A DNA stretch of 64,000 nucleotides. It comes from Gossypium raimondii. Lineage: Eukaryota > Streptophyta > Magnoliopsida > Malvales > Malvaceae. The stretch is from contig NC_068566.1 in NCBI RefSeq assembly GCF_025698545.1, forward strand, positions 2,463,362 through 2,527,361, given 5' to 3'. Below, one piece after another: positions 22,921-35,764 of this stretch. A program made the translations under genes and the position numbers. The notes below the pieces were generated by a model. The model saw only the letters and a list, made by a program, of their open reading frames with translations. It did not search any database and was not told the DNA's origin. Each line of letters starts with the position of its first letter. Position 1 is the first letter of the stretch.

Positions 22921-25044
22921 GCATATATAGCATAAATTATTATTTTTCTTTCTCGTAAATCATAATACTTGCAAATATAACGAGACTTTGAGTCAATTGT
23001 CCAACTAGTTTCTTCGGCATGATCATACTTTCTTCCTTCAAAGGAATTCTTTCCAATGTAGGTGAGTTTAAAAACATTCTTAAGACGAAAATGATAGTAA
23101 AATGATGGAAAACTACATTCTTAATACGAAATTGGATGATCCATCAAACTATGCTCTTCTCATGTTCCATCTTCAACTTACTTTCAATATAGGGACCATT
23201 AACAAAAGAAAAAAACTGGATTTACTTGCTTCATCGTCACGTGAAAGGAAGGAAAGGACTATACAGTGAAAAGTAAAGTCAAGCAGCCAGACAATGGGAT
23301 TTTAGGCAACTTTTAAGAATTTTAAAAAATATATATAATTTCGTGATTTTTTAAAAATTTTAATAATTTTTCACATAAATATATATATTTTAAAAACATC
23401 AGTTTAGAAAAAATGAATTATGAATTTTCAGAAATTTTTTAGAATTTTCTAATTTTTAGATTTATCACTAAAAATTTTAAAAGTATCAAATTGATATTTT
23501 AGTTCAAGTTCAAGGACCATATTAGCTATTCAACTTATGAGTTAATTTGGTATGCCAATAGTCTATTACTGTTCTTTTGGAACTTTTTAATGACTGGGTG
23601 ATTAAAATAAAGATTTACTAATAATTAGGTGAGTAACAATGTAATTTACCCCAACAAAATTTTATGGAATAATGACTTAAGGGTTCACGTTGACACATCA
23701 GGTAACAAGTTAATGAGAAAGTGACTTAAATAATCAATTTCAAATAACTTAATAACTAAATTATAATTTTTCATAATTTTAAAATTAAAATGTAAAGTCA
23801 TCAGGAGAACGTGAGTTCGAGTGCTGACATGGCACAATTTTAGGATGCCATCTCATCATAAATTTTACAAAATCTAAGTTTAGGGACTAAATTAAGAAAT
23901 CAATCAAGTTTCGAGACTAGTGTGAATAAAAAAAATTCAAAAACTTAAGAAAAGTTATCAAGTTCTAGGACTAAATATTGATTTATCCCATTGTAAGAGG
24001 TTTTTAATTAAAAATTGTAACTTTTCACTCATGTAAATGGGGCTTTTTGGGCAGCTTTTGCTCTCAAAATATAAGATGAATTAAAGCCCAAATTCTCTTT
24101 TTTATTTTCAGGCCCAAAAAGTTGATAAAACTTACCATAAACTCATGCAGAGGCAAGAGGTGATTATCCATTGGGTTATTAGCCCAGGATTAACTCTTTA
24201 GCCTTTTTTTTTTTTTAGTATTTAGATGGTATTTATGTGAATTTTTTTCATAATTACTTATAAAATTTTATAATAATTTATTAAAAAATTTATAGGATAA
24301 TGGTTTATATTATATAAAATTTAGGATACATATTTTGTCCATCGAGGAGTAAAAAAACGATACAAGTAGATCTAGGTTGATGTCATGTGTCATTAAAGTG
24401 TAGATTAATAATAATAATGTAAACTATATTGGTAGTCATCCAGCTATTACTAAATTTCTTTTTTGGTCACTTAATTATTCGATTTATATAATCAACGAAT
24501 AATAAAAGTAGAGAATAACGAACACAAATATTTTACATGGAAAATCCTTAAAGAAGGAAAAACCATGGGCAAAGTAGATTTCGACTTTTCACTGATGAGT
24601 AAACAAACGAGAGTACAGTATAGAGAAAATAAACCTAAATGTAGAACTTGTATATTACCTAAAACCCTGAATACAAAGTTCAAAATCTCAAAGAGCAACC
24701 CGATAAACATGGCATTGTTTGTCTAAGTCTTGAACTTGCATTGTTTGTCAAATCACCTCAAAATGGATGGAAAAGTTAACGTCTATTAATTTTTTTATGT
24801 GTCATCCACGTGGTAGTCTACAATAACAATTAATTAAAATTAAAATTACTCTTCATAATTTTATACTTTTTTTAAATATTTTTTACAACCCTTTCGAATT
24901 TTTGAAATTTTAAAAAATTAATTAATAGCTAACATGGCATTCATGTGTATGACACGTCGACAAATTTAACAAATGTTAACTTTTTCATCTATTTTTTGGT
25001 GAAATATTAAATATTGGGCTGAAATGACTTTTTTTGGTATTAAA
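22921..25044. other. Intergenic with retrotransposon-like fragment
   Basis: AT-rich repeats without genes. 24500-24710 (GAACACAAATATTTTACATG then AACCATGGGCAAAG) resembles a piece of a Copia-type LTR from memory; no ends could be placed. Confidence 0.35.
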
Positions 25045-25515
25045 GGCATAATGTCAAATTTAACCCTCAACATTACATTTTTATCAATCTGGTAATTATT
25101 ATTATTTAGCTAAATTTGACCATAAACATTTCAAAAAATAGTCAAATAGCTCTTTTTAACAGAAATGCTGACTAGAATAATAATTTTTTAACGATGTTGG
25201 TGTGGCAACTTGAATGACAATTTACATGTACTTTCATGCTGACATAACATTGATTGTCTTATATGTCATTCAACAAATAATTTTAAAAATTATAAAATAT
25301 AAAAATATAAAAAAGTTATTAAATTAAAAAAATTACCATGAAGTACACTTAGATTTCATTAGAGCTGTCATGGTTAAAAATTAAAGTTTCAGTAAATATT
25401 TCCATTAAAATGAACAATTTAACTTTTTTAAAATGTAAAGAGTCAAATTTAGCTCAAAAATAATAAAAGTCAAACTGACAAAAATATAAACATTGAGTGC
25501 TAAATTTAACACAAC
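25045..25515. mobile_element. MITE, family M7
   Basis: Left arm AATGTCAAATTTAACCCTCA then ATTTAGCTAAATTTGACC; right arm AGTCAAATTTAGCTCAAAAA then TTGAGTGCTAAATTTAAC. Arms are complementary over their outer 100 bases. A second copy at 46018-46545 shares AACGATGTTGGTGTGGCAAC-like sequence. Confidence 0.65.
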
Positions 25516-25835
25516 ATCACTATTAAATGATGCTCAAAAGTCGTAAAACAAAATTTATTTTGTTAAAATAATGTCCAAAAACTAAAATTTTAAAATTAAT
25601 TCCAAAACTAAAATTTTAAAATTAATACAAAAAAAGTTAAAATTAATCAATTATTATGAACGGGTTCGGGTTGAACTTAAGTATGATATTAACATAATTT
25701 ATGCTTAAATCATTTTTCGGACTCAATATTTTCGGACAAATCCTTTCAAATTTTAGAGTCGTTCTCTTTTAACAAATCATATATGCTTTTTTTGCCAAAA
25801 TATCTAGAACTACTCATAACTACTCCCTAACCCTT

Positions 25836-25930
25836 AAATAGGAGGATAATGCACTTTAACGCATTGAAAACTACGTCTTTCTATATTAACAATAATACTC
25901 ATAATAATCGAATTAAGACTCAGTTGACAA
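25836..25930 (-). mobile_element. SINE-like repeat, minus orientation
   Basis: Shares AAATAGGAGGATAATGCA, ACGCATTGAAAAC and TATTAACAATAATACTCAT with the copy at 20089-20195; the B-box-like part is more degraded here. Confidence 0.5.
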
Positions 25931-26639
25931 ATTTAAGACCCGTTATTAAATTTGGATAGAACTCTGAATTAAGAGGGCAATTTTTTCTTCACCTAATAAT
26001 TAATTGAGGCGTGTCTAACTTGTTTATTTCGATAAGACTATTTGCCAGCTCAATTCCCTTTATCCTATCCTACAAAATGCATGTGGTATACACACTATTG
26101 ACCAACGTTTTATCGATTAATTTTCTAATTAATAATCACATTTCTGACTTACATATTATCATTTCTGGTCCATTTTCCATAAAATAAGTAATATAATATA
26201 ATTAAATTAAAATATGTACAATAATTTCACGTGGCTCAGAAAAAAAATTTTAAAAGATTGGATCAAAATAAAAAATGCTAAAAGGAAGGGACAGAGAAAG
26301 AGAGAATTCAATATGGTAGATTTGCTTAAACTGTTAATAAATTGGTTAATATACCGAAAATGTCCTTAAACTATTAGAAATTGTTTGAACGAGTCCTTAT
26401 ACTCTTTTTTTTTAAGTTAAATAAGGTGTTAAACTATTAGTTTTAGCTATAAAAGCTCTTAATTTTAATTGAAGTGAAAATATTTTAGTCATTAAACTAT
26501 TTTGCATTTAATGTTTGATTTGATTTTGATGATAATAGTTTTTAAAATAAAAATAATAATATTTTAAAATTTCTTAAAAATGCATATAATATGCTTAATC
26601 AAACTCTTTTAAAATTTCTTTGTACTCGTCGATTGAATT

Positions 26640-26750
26640 TTAACTCGATTGGTATGGGCTTGCTGTCAATACAGGAGGATATGAGTTCAAGTGTGTAGAA
26701 ACACATTATCTTCCTATTTATGGGTAATTTTAGACATTATCTTAAAAAGA
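26640..26750 (+). mobile_element. SINE-like repeat, plus orientation
   Basis: AACTCGATTGGTATGGGCTT, then ACAGGAGGATATGAGTTCAA, then GAAACACATTATCTTCCTAT. The order matches 62640-62760, where the motif is GGGTTCGAGTG. The TTGGTATGGGC block could correspond to an A box and the TTCRAGTG block to a B box of a tRNA-derived head. Confidence 0.55.
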
Positions 26751-29700
26751 ATAGATATTATCAGAACCTATAATGAGATTGTTCAAACAAAATTCTTTGT
26801 ACTCATTTAACATTTAGGATAAATGACACTAATCCCTAATGTTTGAAAAATACTCTATCGGCTTCTCAAGTTCGAAGAAAATCTCAAATTTTGATGTTGT
26901 GTTTTTAGTAGTTTCTTTTAAATATTTTATATAATTATTAAAAAATTTAATATTTTTTATTTTTTTAAAAATAGTTAATTTCACTAGATATCTCTGAACA
27001 ATGACATTTATTTTAAATTGGTCTGCAAACATCAAAACATTTTAATTACATCCAAAACTATCCTTGTTAAATCGATCGACACTTTCGTTATGAAACTATT
27101 AATTTAACCATTAAATGACATGTAAAATTTTATACGACATAATTTAAAACGAAACTTTTAAAGAAAAGTAAAATGTTGTTGCATTACTCTTAAAATTAAA
27201 ACTAAAATAAAATAACCCTCCCCCAAAAAAAAAAGAGAGTGAACAATTGTTTGTATAAAAAATTGAAAACCTCAAAGCTAATATTTTCACAATATTAAAT
27301 TTTCTTTAAATTTTTTATTTTAATAAGATTTGATGTTTTATTTAACGGTTAAATTAACAATTTTAGTAACGGAAGGACCTTATTGATATAACATCGATAA
27401 TTTAATAATAAAATTAGGAAGCTTTAAAGTTTAAGGATCAATTTAAAATGAAGATAATAATTTGAAGATGTTTGATATAATTAACTCTTTTTAAATAAAT
27501 TAATAATTAATTAACTTGTAAACCATACAACTGGCCCTGCAATAGAAAATAACATAACACCAAACAAAGGGCAGCCTTGCCTTTGACAAAGCTATAATTA
27601 TTAAAAAATCATGTTTTAAGACAAAGGGAAAAGGAGAATCTTTTACAAAAAGGTAAGAAAAATAAAAGGTTACGTACATTAGTAGCAAATTATAATAGCC
27701 ATCATTTTCCAATTATATTCCCTTTATTTCTCTTTTCTCAATTATATCCATAAAGTTAATATTATCATAATTTCTGGGCCAGATTAATCCGAAATCATAT
27801 TCATATATAAAATAAGGTTGCAGATTCTTTAGTGAAGATGATTATTGGAGATTTAAATAAAATTTATACTTTTACAGAACTTCCAACAAATGTTTGAGTA
27901 CCGATGTTGGCTGATCTTTAGCAACTCGAAATTATAGTAAACTCCCATTAAAACTACGTCGACTAATTTCTAAAAAAAAAAAAGAAATTAAGGAAAATGT
28001 CGTGTTGTAGGCAAAATATTAGAAGTGGAGAAGAGAAAATGCCTTTGATCACGTTGTTTTGATTATTAAAAATATACAATTATTGGTGGTGCTGTAATGG
28101 TTATAATAAATATTTATATAAAATAATTTTTTAAATATTAAAATGAAATTATGGATCAATTTGAATAAAATTATAAAGGCATAAAAAATCGGATCATAAT
28201 CTAATTGAATTTTTTAAAATTTATAAATTATATTTTTTAAATGAGTTTACAATATAAATTGCAAATAATAGATGTTGGATATTTTTAAGTTTTATTGGTT
28301 GACTTAATTTATAGAAAAGTATAATCATAAATTATATATATTTTCCTTATTTTTTTATCTTTTCATTATTTTTATTAATCAATCATACCAACCAATTCTA
28401 AAGGAAAAATAATTAAAAAGTGATTCCATTTTAGTGTAGAAAATTATAAACATTTTAGATGATTAACTTTTATTATTATTATACAAAATGACCCGATTCA
28501 AAATTCGACCCAGCATAATAAAAATGATAGGCATCCTAAAAGGAGGGGGTCTTCTTCTTCCTCTCTACTTCTGGTTCTCCGTTCCCAGAGAATAAAACCA
28601 TTCAATCTTATCTCTTCTCACAACCGTTGATCCAGTGCATCAATAATAATAATAATAATAATTATTATTATTATTATTATCACTCTCTCAAATAATAAAT
28701 AAAGACAATCCAAGTTATGGCAAGGTATAATTTAGTAATTTGACCAAACAAATGATTACATGATGATCCCACTCTCTATTTAACCAATAATTGCATAAAA
28801 ATCTTGCATGGTGATATCAAATTTCCAAATTCCAATAATGACGCTTGTTTTGTTCATATTATTTCAAGTGAAATTACTTGTGAAGTCCTTGGATTAAATT
28901 AATCTTTTACTATTAATAATAACAGAACTAATTTAATATAATTGATATAATTAAAGGACTTGTCAAATAAATTCACATATTCTTTTAACATCTCATTTTC
29001 TAAAATGTAAAAGTTCAATTTTCTTTTACTATTTTTAGTCATTGAAATAGTCTTAACGTGCATGCTACGAATTTTCAATTGAAACATTGTAATTATCTCT
29101 CTCGATAATATCATTTTGAAGTAAGATTTTAGCCTTCTCGAATTAAATTTAAACTTTTTAACCTATTGGTAGTAAAATTTTAAATTAATCCTTCTTAAAA
29201 TTTAAAATTCATAACTTAATCTTTGAAAAGTTGTAAAATTTTACATTAAAATAATAAAATTATATTTTTAACTTTTAAAAAAAATTATAATTCAAATTCA
29301 GTCCTTTAAAAAAAAAATTTTACTCCGCCCTTATATCATGTGTTCGAAGTTCGAACTTGTATTTTCCTTTTGTATAGGTAGCTTCACGAATGTTTGAAAA
29401 AAGACACCGAGGCGGCCATTGACGGAAACCAAACAAAAAACAAACGTCTCTTTCCCTGGAACTTGTCTTTCTCTGTATTATTAAAACAACTATGCACACA
29501 CATTCTTTAATTACTATGCTGTTTCAAAAGATTCTCTCATCCAACTGGCTTTCCGACCCCTTTGAAAATTCTTCTTCCCGTTCATTTACTTTCGGGTTAA
29601 TTTGACCCAAAGTCCTCGAACTACAATTCACATTGTAAATTGGACTAGAATTTCAATGTGTTATACCCGATCAAGTTCCAAAAAGTATTAATATTTTCTA

Positions 29701-29894
29701 ACGTGAAGTATATTTAAAACATGGACCAAAGGGGAAGCCAAGACTTTTGTACAGCAGGCTATAAATTTTTGTGTTAAAATAATTTAAATTGAATTATTAA
29801 TTTGTTTTCATTTAATAAAGGTGGCCAAAGCCTTAGCCTATAACTTTGACTTACAAACCACTTGGATATCATTAAACATCAAAGACCACCAACT
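26751..29894. other. Intergenic, AT-rich, no gene seen
   Basis: Largely AT-rich with many A/T tracts. 28540-28620 is pyrimidine-rich and resembles a 5' leader, but the following ATG (28717) is followed at once by a GT and I cannot find downstream exons. 29110-29330 looks like a degraded MITE. Confidence 0.4.
28644..28681. repeat. (AAT)n-(ATT)n palindromic microsatellite
   Basis: A run of AAT units turns directly into a run of ATT units, giving a perfect self-complementary tract that could form a hairpin or cruciform. Confidence 0.85.
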
Positions 29895-30130
29895 CGAAAT
29901 CTAGGTAATATCCGGGTTACCTATTCGTAACCCGACCAAGTCCCACCAGATGGATGTGTGCAAGACATACAACAAGAGGACAACTAGGAGAGCTCGCGGT
30001 ATCAACTCGCACGAGCCAAAGGGAGTTCTCGTCCCAGTTCGTATATACCCAAGGAGTTCGCATATAGGGGGCCGCAAGGTCTAACAGGCTACCCAGAACG
30101 GTACATGTGTCAAGTATGCCCAAGACTTGC
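29895..30130. other. GC-richer unclassified segment upstream of the peroxidase
   Basis: Compositionally distinct, with words such as ATCCGGGTTACC facing GTAACCCGACC (a short inverted repeat), ACAAGAGGACAACTAGGAGA and GGGGGCCGCAAGGTC. It has no long frame that I recognise. Probably a transposon fragment. Confidence 0.35.
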
Positions 30131-30582
30131 TCAAAATGTCAGTCATATGGATAGTGGGGTCAAATCCATAAACAGTAGAGTCAAATCATGAACAGTAATA
30201 ATATATATAAATATTTTTCTTTAATGATACATACAGAATATTACTCAACAAATATTATGCATTAAAAAAAAGATATCGCTCTTAAATTATATTCGATTAA
30301 TATAATTTGATTATCATATTTAAAATATACCAACATCAAATCTAAACTGGCATTTAACATCTAAATTGATGAAAGACCTAATTGATACAATATTAATACT
30401 TTAATGACTTAATTATAATATTTTAATGTCTAAGAACCAATTTAAAATCTAGACAATGGTTTAGGGACGTCCGGTGAAATTAACCTTTTATTTTATTTTT
30501 TAATTAACATTTCCAAATGTCTCTTTAAATAACCCGTTGTTTTTCAACCTCACTGCAATTACTCGAAATTTTCAGACCCAAA

Positions 30583-32784
30583 ATGGCTCACTTCATTACT
30601 TTTCTACTGGTACTGTCACTTTCTCTTACCTTCTCCTTGCTCCCTGAAACAGCTTCAGCTCAACTAAGACAAAATTACTACGCTAAAACCTGTCCCAATG
30701 TAGAATCCATTGTAAGAAACGCCGTTACTCAGAAATTCAGACAAACTTTTGTCACTGTCCCCGCAACTATCCGCCTCTTCTTCCATGATTGCTTTGTCCA
30801 GGTTCTTTCAAAAAGCACAACCATTTTCCAGTTTTTCACCATGTTGGAGCTGATGTTATTTTATTTATATATATAACAATCATTATGTTGTTTTCAGGGT
30901 TGTGATGCTTCAGTAATTATTCAATCCACCGGCAGCAACAAAGCCGAAAAGGACCACCCCGACAACTTGTCGTTAGCCGGTGACGGTTTCGACACCGTCA
31001 TCAAGGCGAAACAAGCGGTCGATGCGGTTACGAGTTGTAGAAACAAGGTTTCATGTGCTGATATTTTGGCAATGGCGACTCGTGATGTCATTGCTCTGGT
31101 TTGTATTCTTCTTTTTCCTTCTCAAACGTACATTAGATTTTCTTTTTGGTCCAATATGTTTTTTACTTAACAATAAAGTTATAAAATGTTGATATAATTA
31201 TATTTTTTTTTGTCACTAAACTATGAAAAATTATGAAATTATTATCTAACTATTTAATTTTGTTTTTCTGGTCACCAGCGAGCTAAAGTAAAAATAAAAA
31301 TATTTAAAAATCCAAGATAGTTGAGTGACTAAAAAGAACAAAATTAAATAATTAGATGATTATTTTGTAACTTTTTATAATTAAATTTATGGAAAAAAAA
31401 TGGGGGTTTTGTTTAACTTAGTGATGAATGTGATGATGGGTTGCAGTCAGGTGGACCATCTTATGCAGTTGAATTGGGGAGGTTGGATGGGCTAAGCTCC
31501 ACAGCAGCTAGTGTCAATGGCAAGCTGCCTCATCCAGATTTCAACTTGAACCAGCTCAACTCTATGTTTGCAGCACATGGACTCACTCAAACTGACATGA
31601 TTGCTCTCTCAGGTACTTCCTTCTAGACTCAGGTGTTGGTTATAATTATGTGCCTAGCACGGGGTGTTCAATCTTTGTAAGCTTTTGGGTTAATTGCACT
31701 AGACGTCCTAAACTATAAAATATTTTAATTGAATCTTCGAAACATTAGTCATATCAATCAAGTCATTTTTATTAACTTAACGTGAGCTTGGGCATTAAAT
31801 TCTTAGCTCGTATTTCATGTTAAATAAACTCCATGCGAAATCTAATCTCAAATTTAACGCCTTAGTTGACGACTAGGTTAATGAAAAATTTTGATAGATA
31901 CGATATTAATATTTTGATGGCTCAATTAAAATTTGAAATTTAATGATGAATTTAAAACCTGACCTATAGTTTAACAACGTTTGGTGCAATTAACCCTTTT
32001 TTTTTTACATATACAAGAATCTTTTAAGGGATAATATTCTTATCTATAAATAAATAAACTTGACTACTGTCAGGTCTTTGTGAATGGATCTAATTTAAGT
32101 TAACATCTTATATTAGCTGGCAATAATTTACAACAATTAAATAAAAAATTATTATTATTATAAAAATTTATGGGGTACATATAGCATTTCACGCGTCACT
32201 GTAATACAAATAAATAAAATTTTTAAAAGAAAGAACCGTTTTACTCTTTGATCTAACGTACGATGACTACTTTGCCCATTTTTTAAATTGAAGGGGCAAA
32301 AGCCAATCTGACTTTTGGTAGAAGTGCATCCACAAGAATTTTACCTATTTATATTTATTTATTTTATTTTTTGGCAGCTGCACACAGCGTTGGATTCTCT
32401 CATTGCAGCAAGTTTTCAAACCGGATATACAATTTCAGTCGTCAAAGTGCAGTAGACCCGACATTGAACCGAGCATATGCGACCCAACTACAACAAATGT
32501 GTCCTAAAAATGTTGATCCCAGGATAGCCATTAACATGGATCCTAACACACCACGTGCATTCGACAATGTTTACTACAAGAACTTGCAACAAGGCAAGGG
32601 ATTGTTCACTTCCGACCAGGTTTTGTTCACCGACAAGAGATCGAAGCCAGTCGTAAACGCTTGGGCGGCTAATTCGAATACATTTAACTCCGCTTTCATC
32701 ACCGCCATTACTAAGCTCGGCCGTGTCGGTGTTAAGACGGGGAGGAATGGGAATATTAGGAGAAACTGTGATGCTTTTAATTGA
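30583..32784 (+). CDS. Class III peroxidase, PRX50/51 type, secreted
   Basis: Exons 30583-30801, 30898-31098, 31447-31612 and 32378-32784 (all GT-AG) join to 330 aa, the usual class III length with the common 4-exon layout. Residues 1-26 form a signal peptide ending ASA before QLRQNYY, giving a mature N-terminal Gln. The distal haem pocket is RLFFHDCF with Arg64 and His68; the proximal haem ligand is His198 in [13 protein letters not shown]. The expected [22 protein letters not shown] and [20 protein letters not shown] blocks are present, and it ends [10 protein letters not shown]. It oxidises phenolics or other donors with hydrogen peroxide in the apoplast or cell wall. AAH in place of the commoner GAH, and the C-terminus VGVKTGxNGNIRR, point to the PRX50/51 subgroup. 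Intron 3 contains a MITE half copy. A TATA-like TTTAAATAA is at 30524-30532. Confidence 0.95.
32228..32345. mobile_element. Half copy of MITE family M6 in peroxidase intron 3
   Basis: GTTTTACTCTTTGATCTAAC, then GGGGCAAAAGCCAATCTGAC, then AAGAATTTTACC match the right arm of the element at 12225-12597. The left arm is missing. Confidence 0.6.
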
Positions 32785-33129
32785 TGGGAATGTTAATTTT
32801 TGGTCGTAAGTTTCTTGTGTAAACTCGTTCTTTCTTTTTTTTTTTGAGGAAAGGACATAATTGTTTAATAATGTATCAGTATCTACTTCCTTAATGGACC
32901 TAGGCTCACTCCAATAAATATCTCGATTGTAATAAGTTAAATTTGTCAACAAAAGTCAAAGAATAATAGTGACGGGGGCTGATAGCAAATGTTGTTCGAG
33001 CCTGGATTGGATGTCAAAGAAATGAATTAATGTTTAGTTTAGATGTCGTTTTCAACTTTTTCTTAAATTCTTTAGGTGTTGATTTCTAGATGGATCTCTT
33101 TTCCATCACCACGAAAGCAGGAAGAGAAA

Positions 33130-33589
33130 GGTAAAAATACGTCTCCAGTCCCTCTCAATTTTAAAATTGAGCAAATTAATCCTTCTCAAAGAAACCAGAG
33201 TAATTTAATCGCTGTCAATTTTGAAAGTGAACAATTAATCACGGGATTAATGTCTTTCGTCAATTGTGCATAATTTTGATTGATATAATAACATTTTTAG
33301 CCCTTGATGTTTACATGTTTTGTCAGTTGGTAATAATTTAACAAATTTAGCCTATAACATTTGTGTAAATGTGTAAATATCGAGGCTAAATTTGTTAAAT
33401 CATTACCAAATTTACAAAACATACAAACATCAAGGGCTAAAATTGTTGTTTTATTAATAAAAATTATGTACAATTGATTGAAAACATTAATACCGTGATT
33501 AATTGTCCTTAATTGCTCACTTTCAAAATTGATAGAGATTAAATTTCTCCGATTTTTTTTGAGTGGGACTGGAGAAGTCCTTTCTACCT
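33130..33589. mobile_element. Fold-back MITE, family M3, nearly full-length palindrome
   Basis: Left arm GGTAAAAATACGTCTCCAGT, CCCTCTCAATTTT, then TTTTTAGCCCTTGATGTTTA. Right arm ACATCAAGGGCTAAAATTGT and, at the end, GGGACTGGAGAAGTCC then CTACC. The two halves pair across almost all of the 460 bases, with the centre near 33360. A second copy, split by an insertion, is at 39295-40201. Confidence 0.8.
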
Positions 33590-34678
33590 TTTAAAAATGT
33601 TAAAAAAAAAACCAATAAAAATATACTTACCAAAAGAAAAAAAGTTTGAAATACTTGGCAAAAGGATCATTGCTTAGGCTCATTCAATATACTTACTAGA
33701 ACTCATACATATCTACATATCTGGAAGACTGGAAATCACATCGTATGATAAGCTATGATTCAGAAGAAAAGTATAGTGACAAATTGATGAACAAAAGTCG
33801 GAATTTTCGTAACAATTCATATCAGAAACAAGTTGAACCATTTTAGTCATTCTCACTGAATCACAGATAGATAAACAATGCCTAAGCATGCGCTAATAGT
33901 GAGTTTAGATGCCGACCTATCCAAGATACGAAAAAGCAAACAACGAGGGAATTATAAGAGCAGAGCTAGACATATGAAGCGCACAAATGAATGACCAGAC
34001 CATTAGACCCACCTTGTTTGGGATATCAAGTTTGAACCATTTGTGTCTTCCTGCAACATATGCAAACATAATAACACGAAACGATTTCGGGTTCCTACAA
34101 AACCATGTGCTCTATGCTTTCATCTATCAGGCCAAGTAATCCGACTAGTAAAACATTGGAAAAGACAAAAAGGTTATGTTCCATGAATCAGGGAAACAGA
34201 TGAATCTCACATGCCAAGCAGAAGAAAAATGAGTGAAAAGCATCAAGAAATATGTAGGGATACACAGTTCCCTTCAAAAGAACCATTATTGCAATTTAAT
34301 GATCCGATACAACAAGCAGAAGGATAAATCGATATAAAACAAGCAGAGGAAAAATTATACTGTAAATGATTAAAGCTCAAACGACAAGTTGAACAATTGC
34401 AGGCCTGAAAACTCGAAGATGAAATTCATTATTTAAAAATAAGTGTTCGACAAAGCAAATCGAAAACTATAGATACCAAAGTGAGATAGTTGCTAACCTA
34501 TTCGAAACAAGTAGATTCAATGTAGTTGAGCCTCACCATGTTAAAATGTCACTACTCCAGGATCGATCAGAGTGATGACCTATATACAATCTAAATCAGA
34601 TTGACTCGAAGCTCTTGTAGCCTTTATTATTTACTTCATCTGTTAATAGTATGACCAAGATCCATGTTAGAATGGACT
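33590..34678. other. Low-repeat sequence behind ADA1, probably its 3' UTR or a noncoding transcript
   Basis: This kilobase is less AT-rich than the repeat blocks, with no recognised repeat and no long open frame. It lies directly downstream of the minus-strand ADA1-like gene. A long 3' UTR (perhaps with an intron) or a noncoding transcript would fit; nothing in the sequence decides. Confidence 0.35.
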
Positions 34679-35764
34679 TCATAATCGAAATACTTCAAAA
34701 TTGCTCGGGATGGAACCTGCTTCTGACCCAAATAATCGGGCAAAATACCGTTCACTTTCTAGGGCAAGCAAGCAGACCTTCTCGAGTTGTGTTGGCCAGT
34801 CTGCTCCAAGAATCAAGGGATTTAGCTCCATTGCGACTTGAAAGTCTAACATTGATGCTGAAATGTGCCGACTTTGTTTTAGGCCAAATTTCACGGGTTG
34901 CATCCTGTTCAAAGAGGACATCCACCAATTATGACCTGGTTCTATAAGTTTCTGTCCGGATCTAGAACTAGAAAGTTCCAAGCACGGTTTTATCAATCTC
35001 TTCAAGAAAACATCGAGACAATTGTTTAACACATCAGCGGAATCTACTGAAATGCTTAATCCCTCCATCTCCAACTTCCGTTCCAACCTCTTTTTCAATG
35101 AACTGGTATCGGGCAGTTCACCTCTATAATGACAAGTCTCAGGAACAGATTCCAATCGGCTCCGAGGAACTTTCCGTGTTTCTTTAGCGTTGAAAGAGAT
35201 GCCGAGTGGGGCTCTAACAGGACTCCTACTGTGAATGCTCGGACTCCCTTCAGCTTGATTAACTTCTTCTCCGTCCTCCACAGAACCGGGCGGTCTGCTA
35301 CCCAACGAAAGCAATTCAGTCGCACTCTGCTGTTGTTGAACTTTAGGGTTTTTCCCATGAGGCCCTAAAGGACTCAACTGGTCCCTCAACTTATGGTCTC
35401 GAAGATTCGGGGTCCGACCTTTACGAGGGGATTGAGGAATGTCTTTGCACAACGACTGAAGATTACTTCTCCGATACCCATTTGGCAATTCAACACTTAA
35501 AGAACCTTCCAATTTCAATGCAGGATTCTTCGAAAACAAAGCATTTCGAATAATTGATCTAAGGAGACGGTTATGAAGATAAACATTCTCTCGCCCTATT
35601 GTATCAATGCAGAGCTTATCAAACTCGGGTTTTCCGATCTTAAGACTCAAAAATCTAGCAACCAGATGGAAATATTTCTCGGCATTTACACGACCAATCT
35701 TCCTTTCGATCCGAGATTTCAACTCTAAAGTATCTACACGAGTAAAATGCCGATCACCCGGCAT
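34679..35764 (-). CDS. SAGA complex subunit ADA1/TADA1-like (Hfi1 homologue)
   Basis: A single-exon 361-aa protein. The frame opens slightly upstream at a TTG after a TAA stop, but the first ATG is 35764-35762 and gives MPGDRHFTRVDTLELKSRIE, matching the family's short N-terminus. Residues 8-75 form the SAGA-Tad1 domain: KSRIERKIGRVNAEKYFHLV, LSLKIGKPEFDKLC, GRENVYLHNRLLRSIIRNA. A disordered Ser/Pro-rich middle follows, then a C-terminal conserved block with LKKRLERKLEMEGLSISVDS, DVLNNCLDVFLKRLIKPCLE and a final FEVFRL. Plant members are nuclear co-activators that help assemble the SAGA histone acetyltransferase complex (family knowledge). A donor in the leader (exon end at 36095) predicts a 5' UTR intron, a common plant arrangement for intronless coding regions. 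Confidence 0.92.
   Translation of the reverse strand: MPGDRHFTRVDTLELKSRIERKIGRVNAEKYFHLVARFLSLKIGKPEFDKLCIDTIGRENVYLHNRLLRSIIRNALFSKNPALKLEGSLSVELPNGYRRSNLQSLCKDIPQSPRKGRTPNLRDHKLRDQLSPLGPHGKNPKVQQQQSATELLSLGSRPPGSVEDGEEVNQAEGSPSIHSRSPVRAPLGISFNAKETRKVPRSRLESVPETCHYRGELPDTSSLKKRLERKLEMEGLSISVDSADVLNNCLDVFLKRLIKPCLELSSSRSGQKLIEPGHNWWMSSLNRMQPVKFGLKQSRHISASMLDFQVAMELNPLILGADWPTQLEKVCLLALESERYFARLFGSEAGSIPSNFEVFRL

Noticed and set aside
28717-28725. ATG GCA AG/GTATAA as a first mini-exon behind a pyrimidine-rich leader
   Set aside because: No downstream exon could be found; a three-residue exon cannot be supported alone.
31606-31612. AAH in place of GAH at the peroxidase proximal haem site as an anomaly
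   Set aside because: PRX50/51-type peroxidases normally have AAH, so this is a subgroup trait.
32488-32952. 154-codon minus-strand open frame
   Set aside because: It is the antisense of peroxidase exon 4 and its 3' flank; the plus strand carries an unmistakable peroxidase.
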